Below are positions 45,801 through 57,670 of a DNA stretch of 64,000 nt, piece after piece. A program made the position numbers and the translations under genes. The DNA is from Nelumbo lutea (taxonomy: Eukaryota; Streptophyta; Magnoliopsida; Proteales; Nelumbonaceae). Position 1 is the stretch's first letter. Each line of letters begins with the position of its first letter. The notes beneath the pieces were generated by a model, which saw only the letters and a list, made by a program, of their open reading frames with translations, did no database searches and had not been told where the DNA came from. The stretch covers positions 53,935,655 to 53,999,654 of the forward strand of contig JAKGHH010000005.1 of NCBI GenBank assembly GCA_022828595.1, given 5' to 3'.

Positions 45801-48289
45801 AGCCACCATGGCTTCTATACTGGATGCAATTGAGCAAAGTCTACAAAAAGCATCAGAGAAGAAGGGTTGATCCCCATACCACAAAGTCCTTCCAAAAGAG
45901 GGTACGCTTCCCGTTGCTCAGAACCAGATTGATAAATCTTAAGAAAATCTCTCTGTGCTGCATGATTCCTTTCCAAATAGATGAGCCATACGTCTCATTT
46001 GGAGGCAATGATGCCCAATTCATAGGCACAGTCCCACATTTCCCCCTAATCACCTGGCTCCGCAGATGTTCCTTTTCAATAACATACCACTACAACCATT
46101 TGCACAGCAAAGCCTCACTCATTTTCTTTCCCAGGCCCCATTCTTCTTATGTTCACACATTAGGTCCCAAGATACCAAATAAAACTTCTCCTTATTTGGA
46201 CCCTCCCAAAATTTCCAAAGGAGCTTCTCCAAAGCATTGGCAACTGAACTGGGGATGGAGAATTTGGAGGAAATAAGTTGGCAAGTTTGACAATGCCGAT
46301 TGAATTAAGACCAGTTTGTCCCCTTTTGACAAACAGCTGTGCTTCCAACTAGCCAATTTCCACTGGAACCTCTCTATAATAGGTTCCCAAACTGTTGTTG
46401 ATTTGAAATTGGTCCCCAGAGGGAGTCCTGAAAACTTGGATGAAAACACACCCACCCTACAGCCCAACATTATAGTTAGACCAGCAATATCTGGTAAATA
46501 TACTACAGGTATCAGCTCATCTCTTGTGAGGTTAATCGTCAAACCAGAGGCTGCTTCAAAACAGATAAGAAGGCATGTTAAAAAGAAAAAAATGCTCCTT
46601 TAAAATATACATATATTATCTTACTTCAATTTACAAACCTTTAGTTGCATAGAAGTGTGAAAGCTTTCGTTTTCTGATTAGTGGTAACAAAGGTTTCATC
46701 AAAATACAGCTGTATGAACATGCATCTTAGGGTGTGGGTGGGATTGAGTAATACTTCACAGTGAAAATGTCAACTAGTTGCCAACTAGTCACTTGAGAGC
46801 CATACTAAAGGCAGTATTAACTAGTCAGTCAATAAACATGATGTGGTTGCCCAGGATGACTAAGCATTGACTGGGACTACATCAACTACCAACAGGGCAG
46901 CCGAATTGGCCTAGTAAACCACAAAGCTATTTATCTCTAACTACTTCAAATAATACTATGCATGCCTTTTTTTCTATGTGGTTATCTGAAACTGTTTAAA
47001 ATAATGTAATATACATATTTATTTTGTAACATGCATAATAGATACTTTAAGCATTTGCAGTGGCATGTCACTGAGTGAGAATCACAAAATAAAAGAACAA
47101 AAATGGAGGAAAAGTTCTATTAGGTCTTCTTCCAATTAGTGGCATCCTGATAACGAAGCTGCCACAAACAAGGAGATACCAGTCTTTTTTTTTCCTGATC
47201 AGTAACAATCAAATTTTATTTATTAATAAAGAGAGATAAAATCCAAGCATATATATGAGTGTTCATTTTAGAGATAGGGAGTCTTATCTCTACCCCTTTT
47301 CATTTCCTTCAGATTTTACAAATATGCTCCAAATATGAGTTCCATCTCCACCCAAACCATTTGATTTACAAATGTATCCAGTCTCTCTTTTTTTTCATGT
47401 TTGTGAAATGAGGACTGCATACTAAATGTTCAATATCATCTCTTTTGTTGTATATGTGTATTAACTTATATATGAAATTGCATCAAGATCTTAAATTTAA
47501 AACATATCCTTTATATGGTCAAGGTCAACTAGTGAGTGCTAAGGCACCAACTGATCACCACTTGACCTGAGGAGGCCACAATGACTAGTCAACAATGTTG
47601 ACAACTCTGATTCTTTGAACCCTTCTAAAGGAAGACATCTGGCTAATGCAGCCATCCAATGTAAAGGCCTGACATGTGGATGGCACTATGGAAAATATAC
47701 AACCTACAAGTCAATTCAGAAAAGGAAGCATTCAGTACAAATTACTCCTCAAACAAAACTCTAAACCCATCTAACAAGTGGTGCTTTCTGGGTACCAAGG
47801 ATTTGGCATCTCTAATATAATGCATCAATCTCCAAGGCCCACAAGATCCATCTCTAATCCACCCAATGTGCACATAAAATTTTCCATCAACCATAGTCTC
47901 TTGAATCTGACAGGAGACCAGAATAGGCCCTGAAGCAGGTCCAAGATCTCAACTCCAAAGGATCAGAGAATAATTGAACCTCCACACTCATTGTTTTACA
48001 AATTCCATCAAAACCAGATAGTCGTACATGATCCAATATCTTTCAAATTATAATAACACTTAAGGGAAGGAAAAGACCTCTACTATCTCCATTCAATAGG
48101 GGAATAAACTCCAGAACTAACACACTGCTCTCTGTTTACAGAGTCCACTTACATGCCTTTGAACTCCATGAGAGTCAGGGTTCAATAAACAATTCTAATT
48201 GTGAATAGTTCAATGAGCTCCAAACAGAGTGTGATCTATCTCCAAGAAGATCAAAACACTCTCCTTGGCTCCTCCTAAATGCTCCATAA

Positions 48290-48339
<50 letters not shown>

Positions 48340-49328
48340 CACATGATTTTTGCAATAACAATCCTCAAGAGACCTCACTTCATGCATAAACTATTAATAG
48401 ATGTGCAGCAAGTGGTTCACCTAGACTAGAAACTCATTTAAACTTCCTTGCAACAATTCATTCTGGCGCCAATTGGTACTCTCTTGTACACATCCAAATG
48501 ATACAAATAGCCAATGACTTGTCATTCCGTCCATGAATTATATAAAGTTTCTCAAAAGAAACGTAATATGATCATCATCAGAACCATTAAAAAACCAACC
48601 AAGAAATAAGAAGAAGCTACATTAGCAAAGAAAATGGTGATTTTACAAAACTAACAGTACAATGTTGACATCAACGATAATTAGGATGATAACCACCTTG
48701 AGGTGAAGAACATTTCTCGGGTGTATCGAGACATATTTGAATCCGAAAAAAGTCTATAATCTTTGTCTGCTTTAGCGGAAAACCTGAAGCAGCGCATGTA
48801 AAACCATTACTGCATTTGTTCCAAAAATTGAAATCAATCCTCAACCAAAAATGGAAACACCGAAAAGCATAAAAGTGAATGAAAATCCCTACTTCTTACG
48901 CTTCTCTCCCCAGAGCAGCTAGGGCAAAACCAGGAGCCAATCGGGACACGAACAACGATCGGTCTCAAACAACACATGTGAAACCCCTTATCGCATTTAT
49001 CGCAAAGAAGCATCTCGTCCGCTCGATCACCAGACCCGCATTCCTCGCACCTCACATCATCGTAATCACTGTCGAGAACCCTGTGCTCAGCCGTTTTCAT
49101 TATCTCCTTCAACGATTTGTATTTCTTCGGCGGCGGGGGTAACGGCGAGCTGGGGCATCTCGGCGCCTCTGTTCGTTTTCCGATGGAGCTTTTGAATTGG
49201 AAGAGCTTTTGCTCTGGCGCATTCGATGATGGAACCATGGTTACTCCGGCGTAGGGGGGCAGAATGGAAATTTCCGAGGTTGAGTTAGGGTGGATTAGTA
49301 ATTTTGGAGGCGGGAAATTTTCCAGCAT
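42887..49328 (-). CDS. ATXR5: Histone H3K27 monomethyltransferase, ATXR5/ATXR6 type (six exons, 408 aa)
   Basis: Exons, 5' to 3' on the minus strand, are 49328-48893, 48783-48697, 43989-43760, 43640-43540, 43453-43241 and 43046-42887. All phases agree and give 408 codons. A PHD finger spans residues 94-138, with ligands C94, C97, C109, C112, H117, C120, C135 and C138. A PCNA-interacting box QTKIIDFF lies at 151-158. A SET domain follows, about 255-405, with GDVDYIKNRENDDCDSMM, RFINGINNH (346-354) and ERLYYDY (389-395). Proteins of this family add one methyl group to H3K27 on newly assembled chromatin and keep heterochromatin silent. The RPIVVRVPIGSW wording and the KSLKEIM stretch favour ATXR5 over ATXR6, but I cannot separate them firmly. 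Exon 1 must use the weaker donor GTAGGG. Met31 is an alternative start. Confidence 0.95.
44190..44900 (-). pseudogene. RTE-clade LINE, C-terminal relic
   Basis: Minus-strand readings include LRWSGYVHRKPPISSLRSN near 44350-44410, and MLRWIGKARRDKI near 44600-44660. Both are the arginine-rich post-RT text of RTE-type LINEs ('LRWFGHV.RRP' and 'MLRWM.G.TR.DKIRN'). Stops and frame changes are frequent. Confidence 0.75.
45620..46545 (-). pseudogene. LINE RT relic with zf-RVT-like tail
   Basis: The minus frame 46542-46192 reads AGLTIMLGCRVGVFSSKF, then SGLPLG and WKLASWKHSCLSKGDKLVLI, the end of a plant LINE reverse transcriptase. Further on NGKRTLFWKDF and VWYGDQPFFSDAF correspond to the zinc-binding RT tail. 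'ttgtttttataagcaacag' near 45625 looks like the typical LINE 3' end. Several frameshifts. Its orientation is the same as the host gene. Confidence 0.85.
48299..48338. repeat. (AT)n microsatellite in intron 2
   Basis: About 20 AT repeats following an A run. Confidence 0.95.
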
Positions 49329-49362
49329 AGGTTAACCAGTTTTGTTGCAGAAAACGAACGAC

Positions 49363-49386
<24 letters not shown>
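49363..49386 (+). repeat. (GA)n run in the 5' leader or promoter of the methyltransferase gene
   Basis: About 12 GA repeats 35-58 bp upstream of the start codon; CT-rich on the gene strand. Such CT tracts are common in plant 5' leaders. No TATA box is evident near it. Confidence 0.85.
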
Positions 49387-49393
<7 letters not shown>

Positions 49394-50422
49394 TAAATGA
49401 AGAAATGGTCAGAAGCAAGGCGACGGAGGAGGCAGCCGCTGACTGCATTTTGCATGCTTAGCTGAGGTGGCCTTATGCTACCTGCTACCGTGCGCCTGTA
49501 GTGCGAAGGCAATATTTGCCCATGAAAGAAGTTGATTGGGTCAACTTGTACGTTTAGGGCATTTTGAAAATTTCGGACTTTCGTCGAGTCTTCGGTTTAT
49601 GCCCATATCCGAATGTAAAATTTGTTCATTATGTCATTAGGGCTGTTCATAAGAATGCCCAACCGATCAAATCGACTAACCCGGACCAACCCAATCCAAG
49701 TCGGTCGTATAAATCGATATATCTGGTCAGTTTCGGTTTTCTTGTGTGAAAATCAAAACCAACCCAACCCGAACCGAACTAGAAGACTAGTTCGGTAGTT
49801 TCTAGTTTGAGTAATTTCCTATTTAACTATAACTAATCTTCTACTAGAATTAGAAAGCCCATTAGACAATTACAATTAGAATAGGCAATCTATCATAGTT
49901 TCTAACTTTCTATAATCTTTTACACCAAATAGGCAACCCATTAAGTAATTACAATTAGAATTCAATTAGGTGTCATTTTGTATAGGAGCAAAACCGAAAC
50001 CGACTCAACCTGACTCAAACCGATTAAGTCAATTTGGCCTATCAGTGATCAGTTTTGGTTTCCACCTCAGATAACCCGATCAAGTTGGGTCAATTAGGAA
50101 AACCCCAATAAACCGACCCAACCCAACCCGTGAACACTACCTGTCATTCAAGAGCTATCTGTATAAAATTTTGTTCATCCCGTCGTTCAAGAGCTGTCTG
50201 TATGGGCCGGGTCTGGTTCGGGAGAGACTGCACTCAGTCTCGAACCTATTATTAATATGTGATAGATCCAGAATTGTCCCAATTCTTAATCGGGAGAATC
50301 AGATCAGACCAGAGTAGACCCGATTATACTTGAGATTTATAATTATCATATAACTTAATACTTTATTTTTGACAAAATGCGTTGATAAAACGAATCTGGA
50401 TTCAATACTTACACAGTAGTTA
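49387..50422. other. Intergenic DNA with AACC-rich degenerate repeats
   Basis: From 49640 to 50130 phrases such as 'caacccaacccgaaccgaac' recur without fixed spacing. The start of the methyltransferase transcript must lie near the left edge. No gene seen. Confidence 0.5.
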
Positions 50423-50515
50423 GGCTCAAGTACAAATGTGCAAAATCTTATATTTTGTATTATTTTATATGAATTTATATTGTATATATTTATATTTATA
50501 CTCCTTACAAACAAT
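50423..50515. mobile_element. Decayed Tourist-like MITE
   Basis: Starts GGCTCAAGTACAAATGTGCA and ends 'atactccttacaaacaat', with TTA on both flanks. It belongs to the family seen in the duplicated region, but its right end is worn. Confidence 0.6.
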
Positions 50516-52693
50516 TTAGAGATGACAATTTGATCCATCTCCATTGGATCCATTGATTCTAGGAAACCCAAGATTAGGGATTGGAGACGAGTGGAGTTGG
50601 TATTTGTCCACCCCACCTTCACCCCGGCCCCAAATTCGCCCCCAACTATATTATGTAACATAATATATAAAACTATTAATACATGCTATATTATATTATA
50701 TTATACTATATTATATAACATAATAAATATAAAATAGTTTTAGGTTGGTTTTAAAAAAATAAAAAATAAATAAATTTGTAAGTATACAAGTAAGAATGAT
50801 TGAGGCAGATAGGGGTGTAAATGGATCGAATTCAAATTGGATTAGATAATATTTGAATTTGAATTTGATTCGATATTCGACAGATATTGAAAATTAATAT
50901 TTGAATTTGAATCAGATTAAATATTCGAATATTCTATTTGATTCAATTTGAATTTGAATCTGATTAGCTATTTGGTATGAATAAGATATCTGAATTCGAC
51001 CATTTAGATATTTGAATTATCTGAATTCGATTCGATTATAACAAATCTCAAATTTGAAATCGGATTTTCAAATACCATCTAGAGGCGGGACAAGACAAAT
51101 TCAGGGATCTTGTTCCCCACAGGGATAGAGATGAATTAGGATTTTTAGCTCCACCAAGGTTTGAGATGGGGATGGGTGGGGCATTTAAGTTCGGGACTGA
51201 GGATGGAACAGGCAAAACCTGGCCCTACCCCACCCTCTTACCATTCCTACAATACTTGTATAGGTTCTAACCTTGCATTGGGAACATCTCCTCATGGATG
51301 AAAAAAATAAGTTCAGAAATGTTTCAAATGCATGGTTGTATCATGTATGTGTTGTTAGAATCATGTGAAGACAAAATTTGTGAACATTGAATCCAGTCTC
51401 TAATAAAACAAGTGTTTTTAACTAAAATTATCATAAAACCTCTCCTGTATTTTATGATAGTTGCGGTTCAATACCTTACTTTATACCAATAGTAATGTCC
51501 TTCCTGAACGTTTTGACATTGTTGATTTACAGCCCTCCATTAATTGAACGTTAGAATATTAACCAAAATTTCTAATGTATCAAGATTGCCCTTGGCCGAA
51601 CACGAAGTGGATAACTTGCTTGCCATAGCAAGAACACAGGGAAATGGGATCAGAAAAAAGAGAGCCATCGAAAGGCAATATTAGATGAAGGATAATCAAT
51701 AAAGCTAATTGGGATTTGACATTTAATAAAGCAAAGCAATGTTATACAAATTGGAATAAAAAAGGGAATAATTCCCACCCAAAATGATAAGATAGGGAGA
51801 AGGAGAGTGACCCCAACCAAGTTAATCCCTTCAATAATATGATTAAGGATTGTAATCTCTTAGAGATGGAGTGGAGGAAATAATTACACGTGGAGAGAAA
51901 TAACTGGATATATGAAAAACTACATAGAGCTGTTATCAACGTAGGGTGGGTTACCATTTACCCAGGTGCCTACATTGAAATCCTCCCTTTCTTAAATTTG
52001 GACCATATTCCCCTTCTAATTAACAACGAAAATGCAACCAATTCTTCTTCAGTTTGAACTAATATGGGGGAGAATGCGGATATCAAAACCATTATTGAAC
52101 AAGACTAGAACCAAATGGCACATAACCCAGGTAATAGGTAGGGAACTAGTTCGAAAGGAGATGGCAATTCAAAAGAAACTAAACAACCTGATTGAGGATA
52201 TCTCTTCCCAACAAGGCCTTGAACCAAATGGCACAAATGCTTACTTTTTCACAAAATACACTGGAATATCATTGGACCAGTAGGATGATCCTCTCTCACC
52301 GTACATTTTTGTGTTGTTTGGACTTTGGAGAGGCCTTGAAGATACAAAGAATCACCATCTTGGGACCAGGGTCTCGACAAGTGGACCAAATATGGAGATG
52401 GACCCTTCAAACCAAGGTGTTATTAAAGAAAGGATTAGGATAGAAAAATAGGAGATGAATTATAGAGGATAATACAAATAATTTGGAGACCAAACCCAAA
52501 GGGTAAGTTTATGAGCAAAAGCGCTTATGCCTTGGAAACTGAAAATATGAGTATCAATTTGAGTTATTCAAACAAACAAATCTGGAAACTAAACAACCCA
52601 CCCAAGGTCATTTTCTTCCTATATCCACAATTTCAATCCCCTAGAGGTTGGCTTGCAGATATTAATGCCTTTGTTAATTTGTTTATGAGTGTT
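50516..52693. other. Intergenic DNA, no accepted gene
   Basis: From 50815 to 51075 there is a degenerate 'gaatttgaatttgattcgat' repeat. Open frames at 52032-52443 and 52511-52726 show no recognised motif and probably belong to an old transposon. The 3' end of the ABC transporter transcript should lie just left of 52694. Confidence 0.45.
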
Positions 52694-55600
52694 CTATGCT
52701 GTTTTCCTAAGTTTCATTCCTCGTAGGAAGATATATGCCAATAATCTGTACCCAAAAATCATTGCAATCATGGCGCCCACTTCCTTTCCACCATTATCAG
52801 TTTTAATTTGTCTAATGAAGGGAGAATCAAATGACTCTGATCTACGATCTGAACCTGAGCAGGAGCAACCATACTGAATCTTAAGTAGTAGTCTGTATGT
52901 GTGGTAGTTGAAAGAGATGTAGCGTATCCACAACATGAAAGATGGAACCTTCTGCATCCATATTTGAAGAAAAATGGGTGAAAAGTTCAATATAGTATCC
53001 CAAATTTTGTTAAAATAGATCTTTCAGCTTGTACAGGTTAGGAGCTTATTACCTGCACAAAGAATCCTCCAGCCAACATGAAGGTCATAATAAGAACTGA
53101 AGCCAGTGTTGTTGCTTTCTTTACATCCATGAAAGCTGCACCAATGGCCAATCCCAGACCCTGCATATAACCAGTGGTCAATTGCAATGTCTACAGCTTC
53201 ACTCTGGTACAGAATCTAGGTAGACTACCATCTTTTTTGCAATGGTACCTGAGCTGCTACAACGCTGAGGAAAACTGTCAGCATGCTCAAGGAAAAAGCA
53301 GAAATGCTATGCTTTAATCCCACCATAAAGTAGACTATCACCATAAAGACAATAGGAAGAATGAGATCTAAAGGAAGATCACTTGCGTTTCTTGCTATGA
53401 AGTATGCGCTGAGCTTATACATTCCCACTGCTCTCTCTTTTGCTAGCATGGCTTTTTCTTGTGGGAATGCGAAGATGGATGTTAATACAGGAAAGAAACC
53501 CCAGAACACTGAAATGAAGAACAACAGCCCTGCCTGCATTTTTTTTCTCCTTGTATTCTAATCAAATGAATGACTTCAAAAGATAGTAAAACTTGGATAA
53601 AACTATGCTAGGAAGGAAATTTAACCATGTATCCTAGTTAACTAAAACAATGAAGATTGCGATACTTGCCTGATCTTGTAGCCCTTTGGGGGATGCAGCA
53701 TCAGAGTTCCACCAGAGCAATCCTACTATTATTGCAGTTGATATTACTTGGGTCACTCTCACACAGCTTAAATATTCATGGCGTCTCTCCTTCAGGCCTC
53801 TCCTGAAAAGAATTGAAAACTGCTCCCACCAAGATGCCCCCCATTCTCTTGAATTTGACCTACTCTCTATCTCACCATCAACCGCCGCATGCTTTAGAAG
53901 CATCCTCTTCTCTTTTCTTGCAACCCTTGTTTCATAAGCATCTACAAGATACTGCAAAGAAAATGAAGTGCAAAAATATTTCAAGGCATTGTATGCAAAG
54001 GAATACATAATCAAATAAACAACATGAAGGCCATCATTATTAGCTAAGAACCTGATGGACATCAGTGGGGGAAAGCCTTCCATTCTGCTTTTCAGAGTTT
54101 CTGTGGCGGAGTAACACTTTGTCCTCCAATAAAGATGGAACTGATTTGTCATTTACGTTCCCATTTGCAAGATCAATCAGGAACTCTGCTGGGTTCATAG
54201 CTATGAGAGGAGAGCAACCAATTGAGGAGAAATATTGCATAGCTTCAGATGCTTTTCCAAAGTACAATGTATTGCCTCTACCCAAGAGAATTAACTTATC
54301 GAACTTATTGAACAGTCTGCTTGATGGCTGATGAATTGTAGTCACTACTGTTTTTCCAGCCTATGATACCACATTATGAGTTTTGGCTATGATGCCTTTC
54401 TAAATTACAGAAAGTTAAACAGTTCCATGGTTTTTTTTTTTTTTTACCTTTGCAATGCTTTGTAGCATTTGAACTATTCTGAGTGCTGTTGTTGAGTCCA
54501 GACCTGATGTTGGTTCATCTAAGAAAAGAAGTGATGGGTTAAGCAGGATTTCATTGCCAATACAGACCCTTTTTCTTTCACCACCTGAAATCCCCCTAAC
54601 AAATGCCCCTCCAATTATTGTATTCTGGCACCTGTAACAAAATTTCAATAATTGTTTTGCTTTACAACTGATGGTTAAAAACTGCATTAAACTACCTATG
54701 CTGATTTCTGCATGCCTAATGGATCCTCATGTCCCCATTATATATAATTAATTAAATTTCAGCACAAGGTATGGGTGGGGCTGTGCTTGTCCACACTTCA
54801 AGCCCAATGGTTTTTTTTTTGTGTGAGGAGTGTGTTAGAGAATAAAAATCTATTCAGTGACCTTACCTAACAGCTTAAGCTTTTAGGTTGAATGGTTATT
54901 CTTTGTACATTCCCTTTCCTGTTCCCCCTGAGTTTTTGTTTTTCTTTCCTTGCGTACCTTTCACTTGGCTGTGTTTGGACGGATTAATAAGACATATTGA
55001 ATTGGACCAGCCCAGACTTAATGGTCCAAAAGTATTTATTGGATTGGACTGGGCCTAGTCCATCCGTAATAGATTTATATTGGATTGGGTCGGATTGAAC
55101 CAATGTCAATGGACCAGATTTGGGCTGGAAGTTGGAGCCAATCTAAATTAAAACCAATTTGAACAGATGGGAGGTCCAGAGACATTGAATTGGATTGGTC
55201 CAAAATGGTCCAAAGTATTCATAGGATTGGACTGGACCTGGTACATCTGTAATGGACCGAATTGGATAAGACCAAATCTGGTCCAATTGACTCTGCTTCC
55301 CTTCCTTTTCCTACATTTTCTTTCAAACCAGTGAAAATGGTATTCCATCCTGTCTGCCGTGAGAAACAGGCAAGCTAAGTTAAGCATTGATGTGGATCTA
55401 ACAGTATGTACATATGCAAAATCCTTGTCTTCACATGGAAAAGAAAAACTACTGCCTTTTGGATGGTTTTTGGAACTTCATTGCTAAAAGAACAGATGGG
55501 AATAACCCAACTTATCAGGGCATCAAATCATATTTTTGTTGCATCTCAGTGTCAATAAACCAGGTAAAAGGATGAAGCCTGTAGCCATATTCATGCAATA

Positions 55601-56353
55601 TTGGAGTTACTACTAACTAACTAAACTTCCCTTTCATTGACCTATTTTGGCTACAACTTCATTTTTGTGCCTCAATAATATAAACATTTATAAGCAACAC
55701 TTGACATCTTTCTCTGTAGTTTGCAGTCTAAACCTACTTACTATACAACAATATCACAAAAATGACTTTGTGAGCGGATAATAGGATTATACCATGAATC
55801 AGAAGCCTAAATATTACATTATTAGTGTGATATGAAAATTGGTATGTAGTATTAGGACTTGGGAGTCAATGAGTCATTGAAACTCTTGAATGTGGTTCCC
55901 TAGGTTTATTTGGATGAAATTGATTTGTGGTAGCTTCTGATAATCTGTCATGGTTTACCTAATATATATCACAATAATCTGAACAGACACAGAAGTTGAG
56001 AAAGTCACCTTTCAAGGTCGAGTTCTCTTAGAACATTCATGACTCTTTCTTCTTTCTGTTGTTTGGTAAGTGTTTTGGGAAGACGTAGAAGAGCAGCATA
56101 TGTAAGAGTCTCTTTTACCGTGAGGTGAGGAAAAACAACATCATCTTGCATCACAAAACCAATCCTGTGATCATATATACCATTCAATCTCTTAGTAATC
56201 ACTTGATTGTGACTTGGCGATATAGAAATAGTATTAAAGTCTCAAACAGACTCTTTTCTCATTTCAGGTTCTACTTTCTCCTTTACTGCATGATTTTGTC
56301 CTTAGCATCTCATCGATCTCATATATAGTTTGACACGCACCATATATGGATGA

Positions 56354-56384
<31 letters not shown>

Positions 56385-57670
56385 CATATATGGATACATT
56401 AAATTCCATGATTGTCTGGTCAGGCTCTTTTATCACTTTGCATGCATCCCATGTAGGCATGACTACTAGAAATCAATGCATGCATCCATCCTTGCATACG
56501 TGTATGTATGGTTTTTTACATATCGAAACTAAGCATATACATACGTATACCTTCGCTTTAGTAACTTGGAATATGGTTGATCGTTGTAAGTAATGCTACT
56601 GGCGGCATCACTCGTTGTCACCCTTCCACTGAGGAGATTAAGTAAAGTCGTTTTACCACCACCTGAGGGTCCCATCAGAGCAAGGACCTCTCCCGGTTGT
56701 ACTGAACCCGTAATCCCATGGAGTATGTAATTCTGAGCATCGGAGCTTCTTCTCTTGTTCAGAACTACCTTGTATTTGACATCCTGGAACTGCAGACAAT
56801 AGCCATGGAAGTTAAACCGTTTCTTATTACACCCTAGAGCTACAGAATTTGTGAAAACTTGAAAATTTTCAACTAAAGGAGCCCATCTCCATCTCTAGTA
56901 TAGCATTCAACATTACCTTCAGAAATATGGGCAAAGTAGGTACTGTCTCAATTTTCTTCCAACCGCAGGACTTTTTATCCTCCTCAAAAGATGAAGGGAA
57001 GTCATCTACAGCATTCCCATCTGGTATTGAAGGCAATTTTCAGTGCAAATTGGCTTCCAGTAAAAGTATCTCCGTTGGAAAAGAAAAAAGAAAGGAAAAT
57101 AGTATATAGTAGTGGAAGCACTAGAATTAACTGAACACTTGGCCCAGTTTCTTATTGTTCAATTCAAATTATGTTAGCTTGCACAGTATGTTAATTAAGA
57201 AGATAGTACTTACTGCGTTTAGTGTTGTTCAATCTCCGAATATCTGAGATATCATCTGAGAGTATAGTGTCTCCAGTGATTGAAAAGAAGCCTAAGTGGT
57301 TGCTAGAAGCAGTACGACTGTGCATGGAACTCATCTCGCTAAAGCTTCCAGTGGCATTACCAACAAGTTCATCTATATCTACATTGATCTGGGCGCTAGA
57401 TGATCTCGTTTTATGGGCAAGTTTTAGGCTTGGTGATTCCATTTTTATTCCAAGGTTTCTCTTCTTTCCTGTGTTACTTCCATCCTCATCAGGTTCACCA
57501 TCTACCAGTCCAATTATGCTCCAACTTTTGTTGCTAGCTTTATTTGAGGATATGGGGATAGATTCTTGCATCATCGTCGGTCTTGATACAGTCTCACCGC
57601 CAGTATCAGTACTGAAATCCTGCGACTGCTCAGATTTTGTCACTGCAGCAGATCCTTGCTTCACCTCCAT
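52694..57670 (-). CDS. ABC transporter G family half-size protein, ABCG22/ABCG27 clade (ten exons, 793 aa)
   Basis: Exons, 5' to 3' on the minus strand, are 57670-57214, 57020-56917, 56789-56551, 56164-56009, 54631-54448, 54360-54052, 53951-53670, 53533-53249, 53160-53053 and 52951-52694. Phases are consistent throughout. The ATP-binding domain comes first: Walker [10 protein letters not shown] from residue 227, Q-loop FVMQDD, signature ISGGERKR from 333, Walker B LLFLDEP from 353, H-loop TTIHQPSSR around 390. Six membrane spans follow from about residue 535. This N-terminal NBD, C-terminal TMD order defines plant WBC/ABCG half-transporters, which dimerise in membranes. [18 protein letters not shown] and [10 protein letters not shown] place it beside ABCG22 and ABCG27. 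ABCG22 affects stomatal water loss in Arabidopsis; the substrate is unknown. Intron 7 has a GC donor. A non-coding leader intron (about 57690-57935) is possible. Confidence 0.95.
54632..56008 (-). other. Intron 4 of the ABC transporter gene
   Basis: The longest intron of this gene, 1,377 bp. At 54990-55280 it carries degenerate 'attggattggaccaggcccag' repeats on both strands. No gene or intact transposon seen. Confidence 0.7.
56354..56380. repeat. (AT)n microsatellite in intron 3 of the ABC transporter gene
   Basis: About 13 AT repeats followed by CATACATA. Confidence 0.9.

Larger units (their letters stand above)
43990..48696 (-). other. 4.7-kb intron 2 of the methyltransferase gene, filled with LINE relics
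   Basis: It has donor CAAG|GTGGTT and acceptor TTTTCAG|AT. It contains an RTE-like fragment, a LINE RT fragment, a second LINE-like tail near 47190-47270, an AT microsatellite and unassigned degenerate coding traces at 47620-48180. The other introns of this gene are only about 86-195 bp. Confidence 0.85.

Noticed and set aside
46750..47610. Possible element with 'gtcaactagttg' type inverted ends in intron 2
   Set aside because: The matching is short and patchy, and no target-site duplication could be seen.
52032..52443. Two overlapping plus-strand frames of 83 codons
   Set aside because: No motif on either; probably old transposon DNA, but not assignable.
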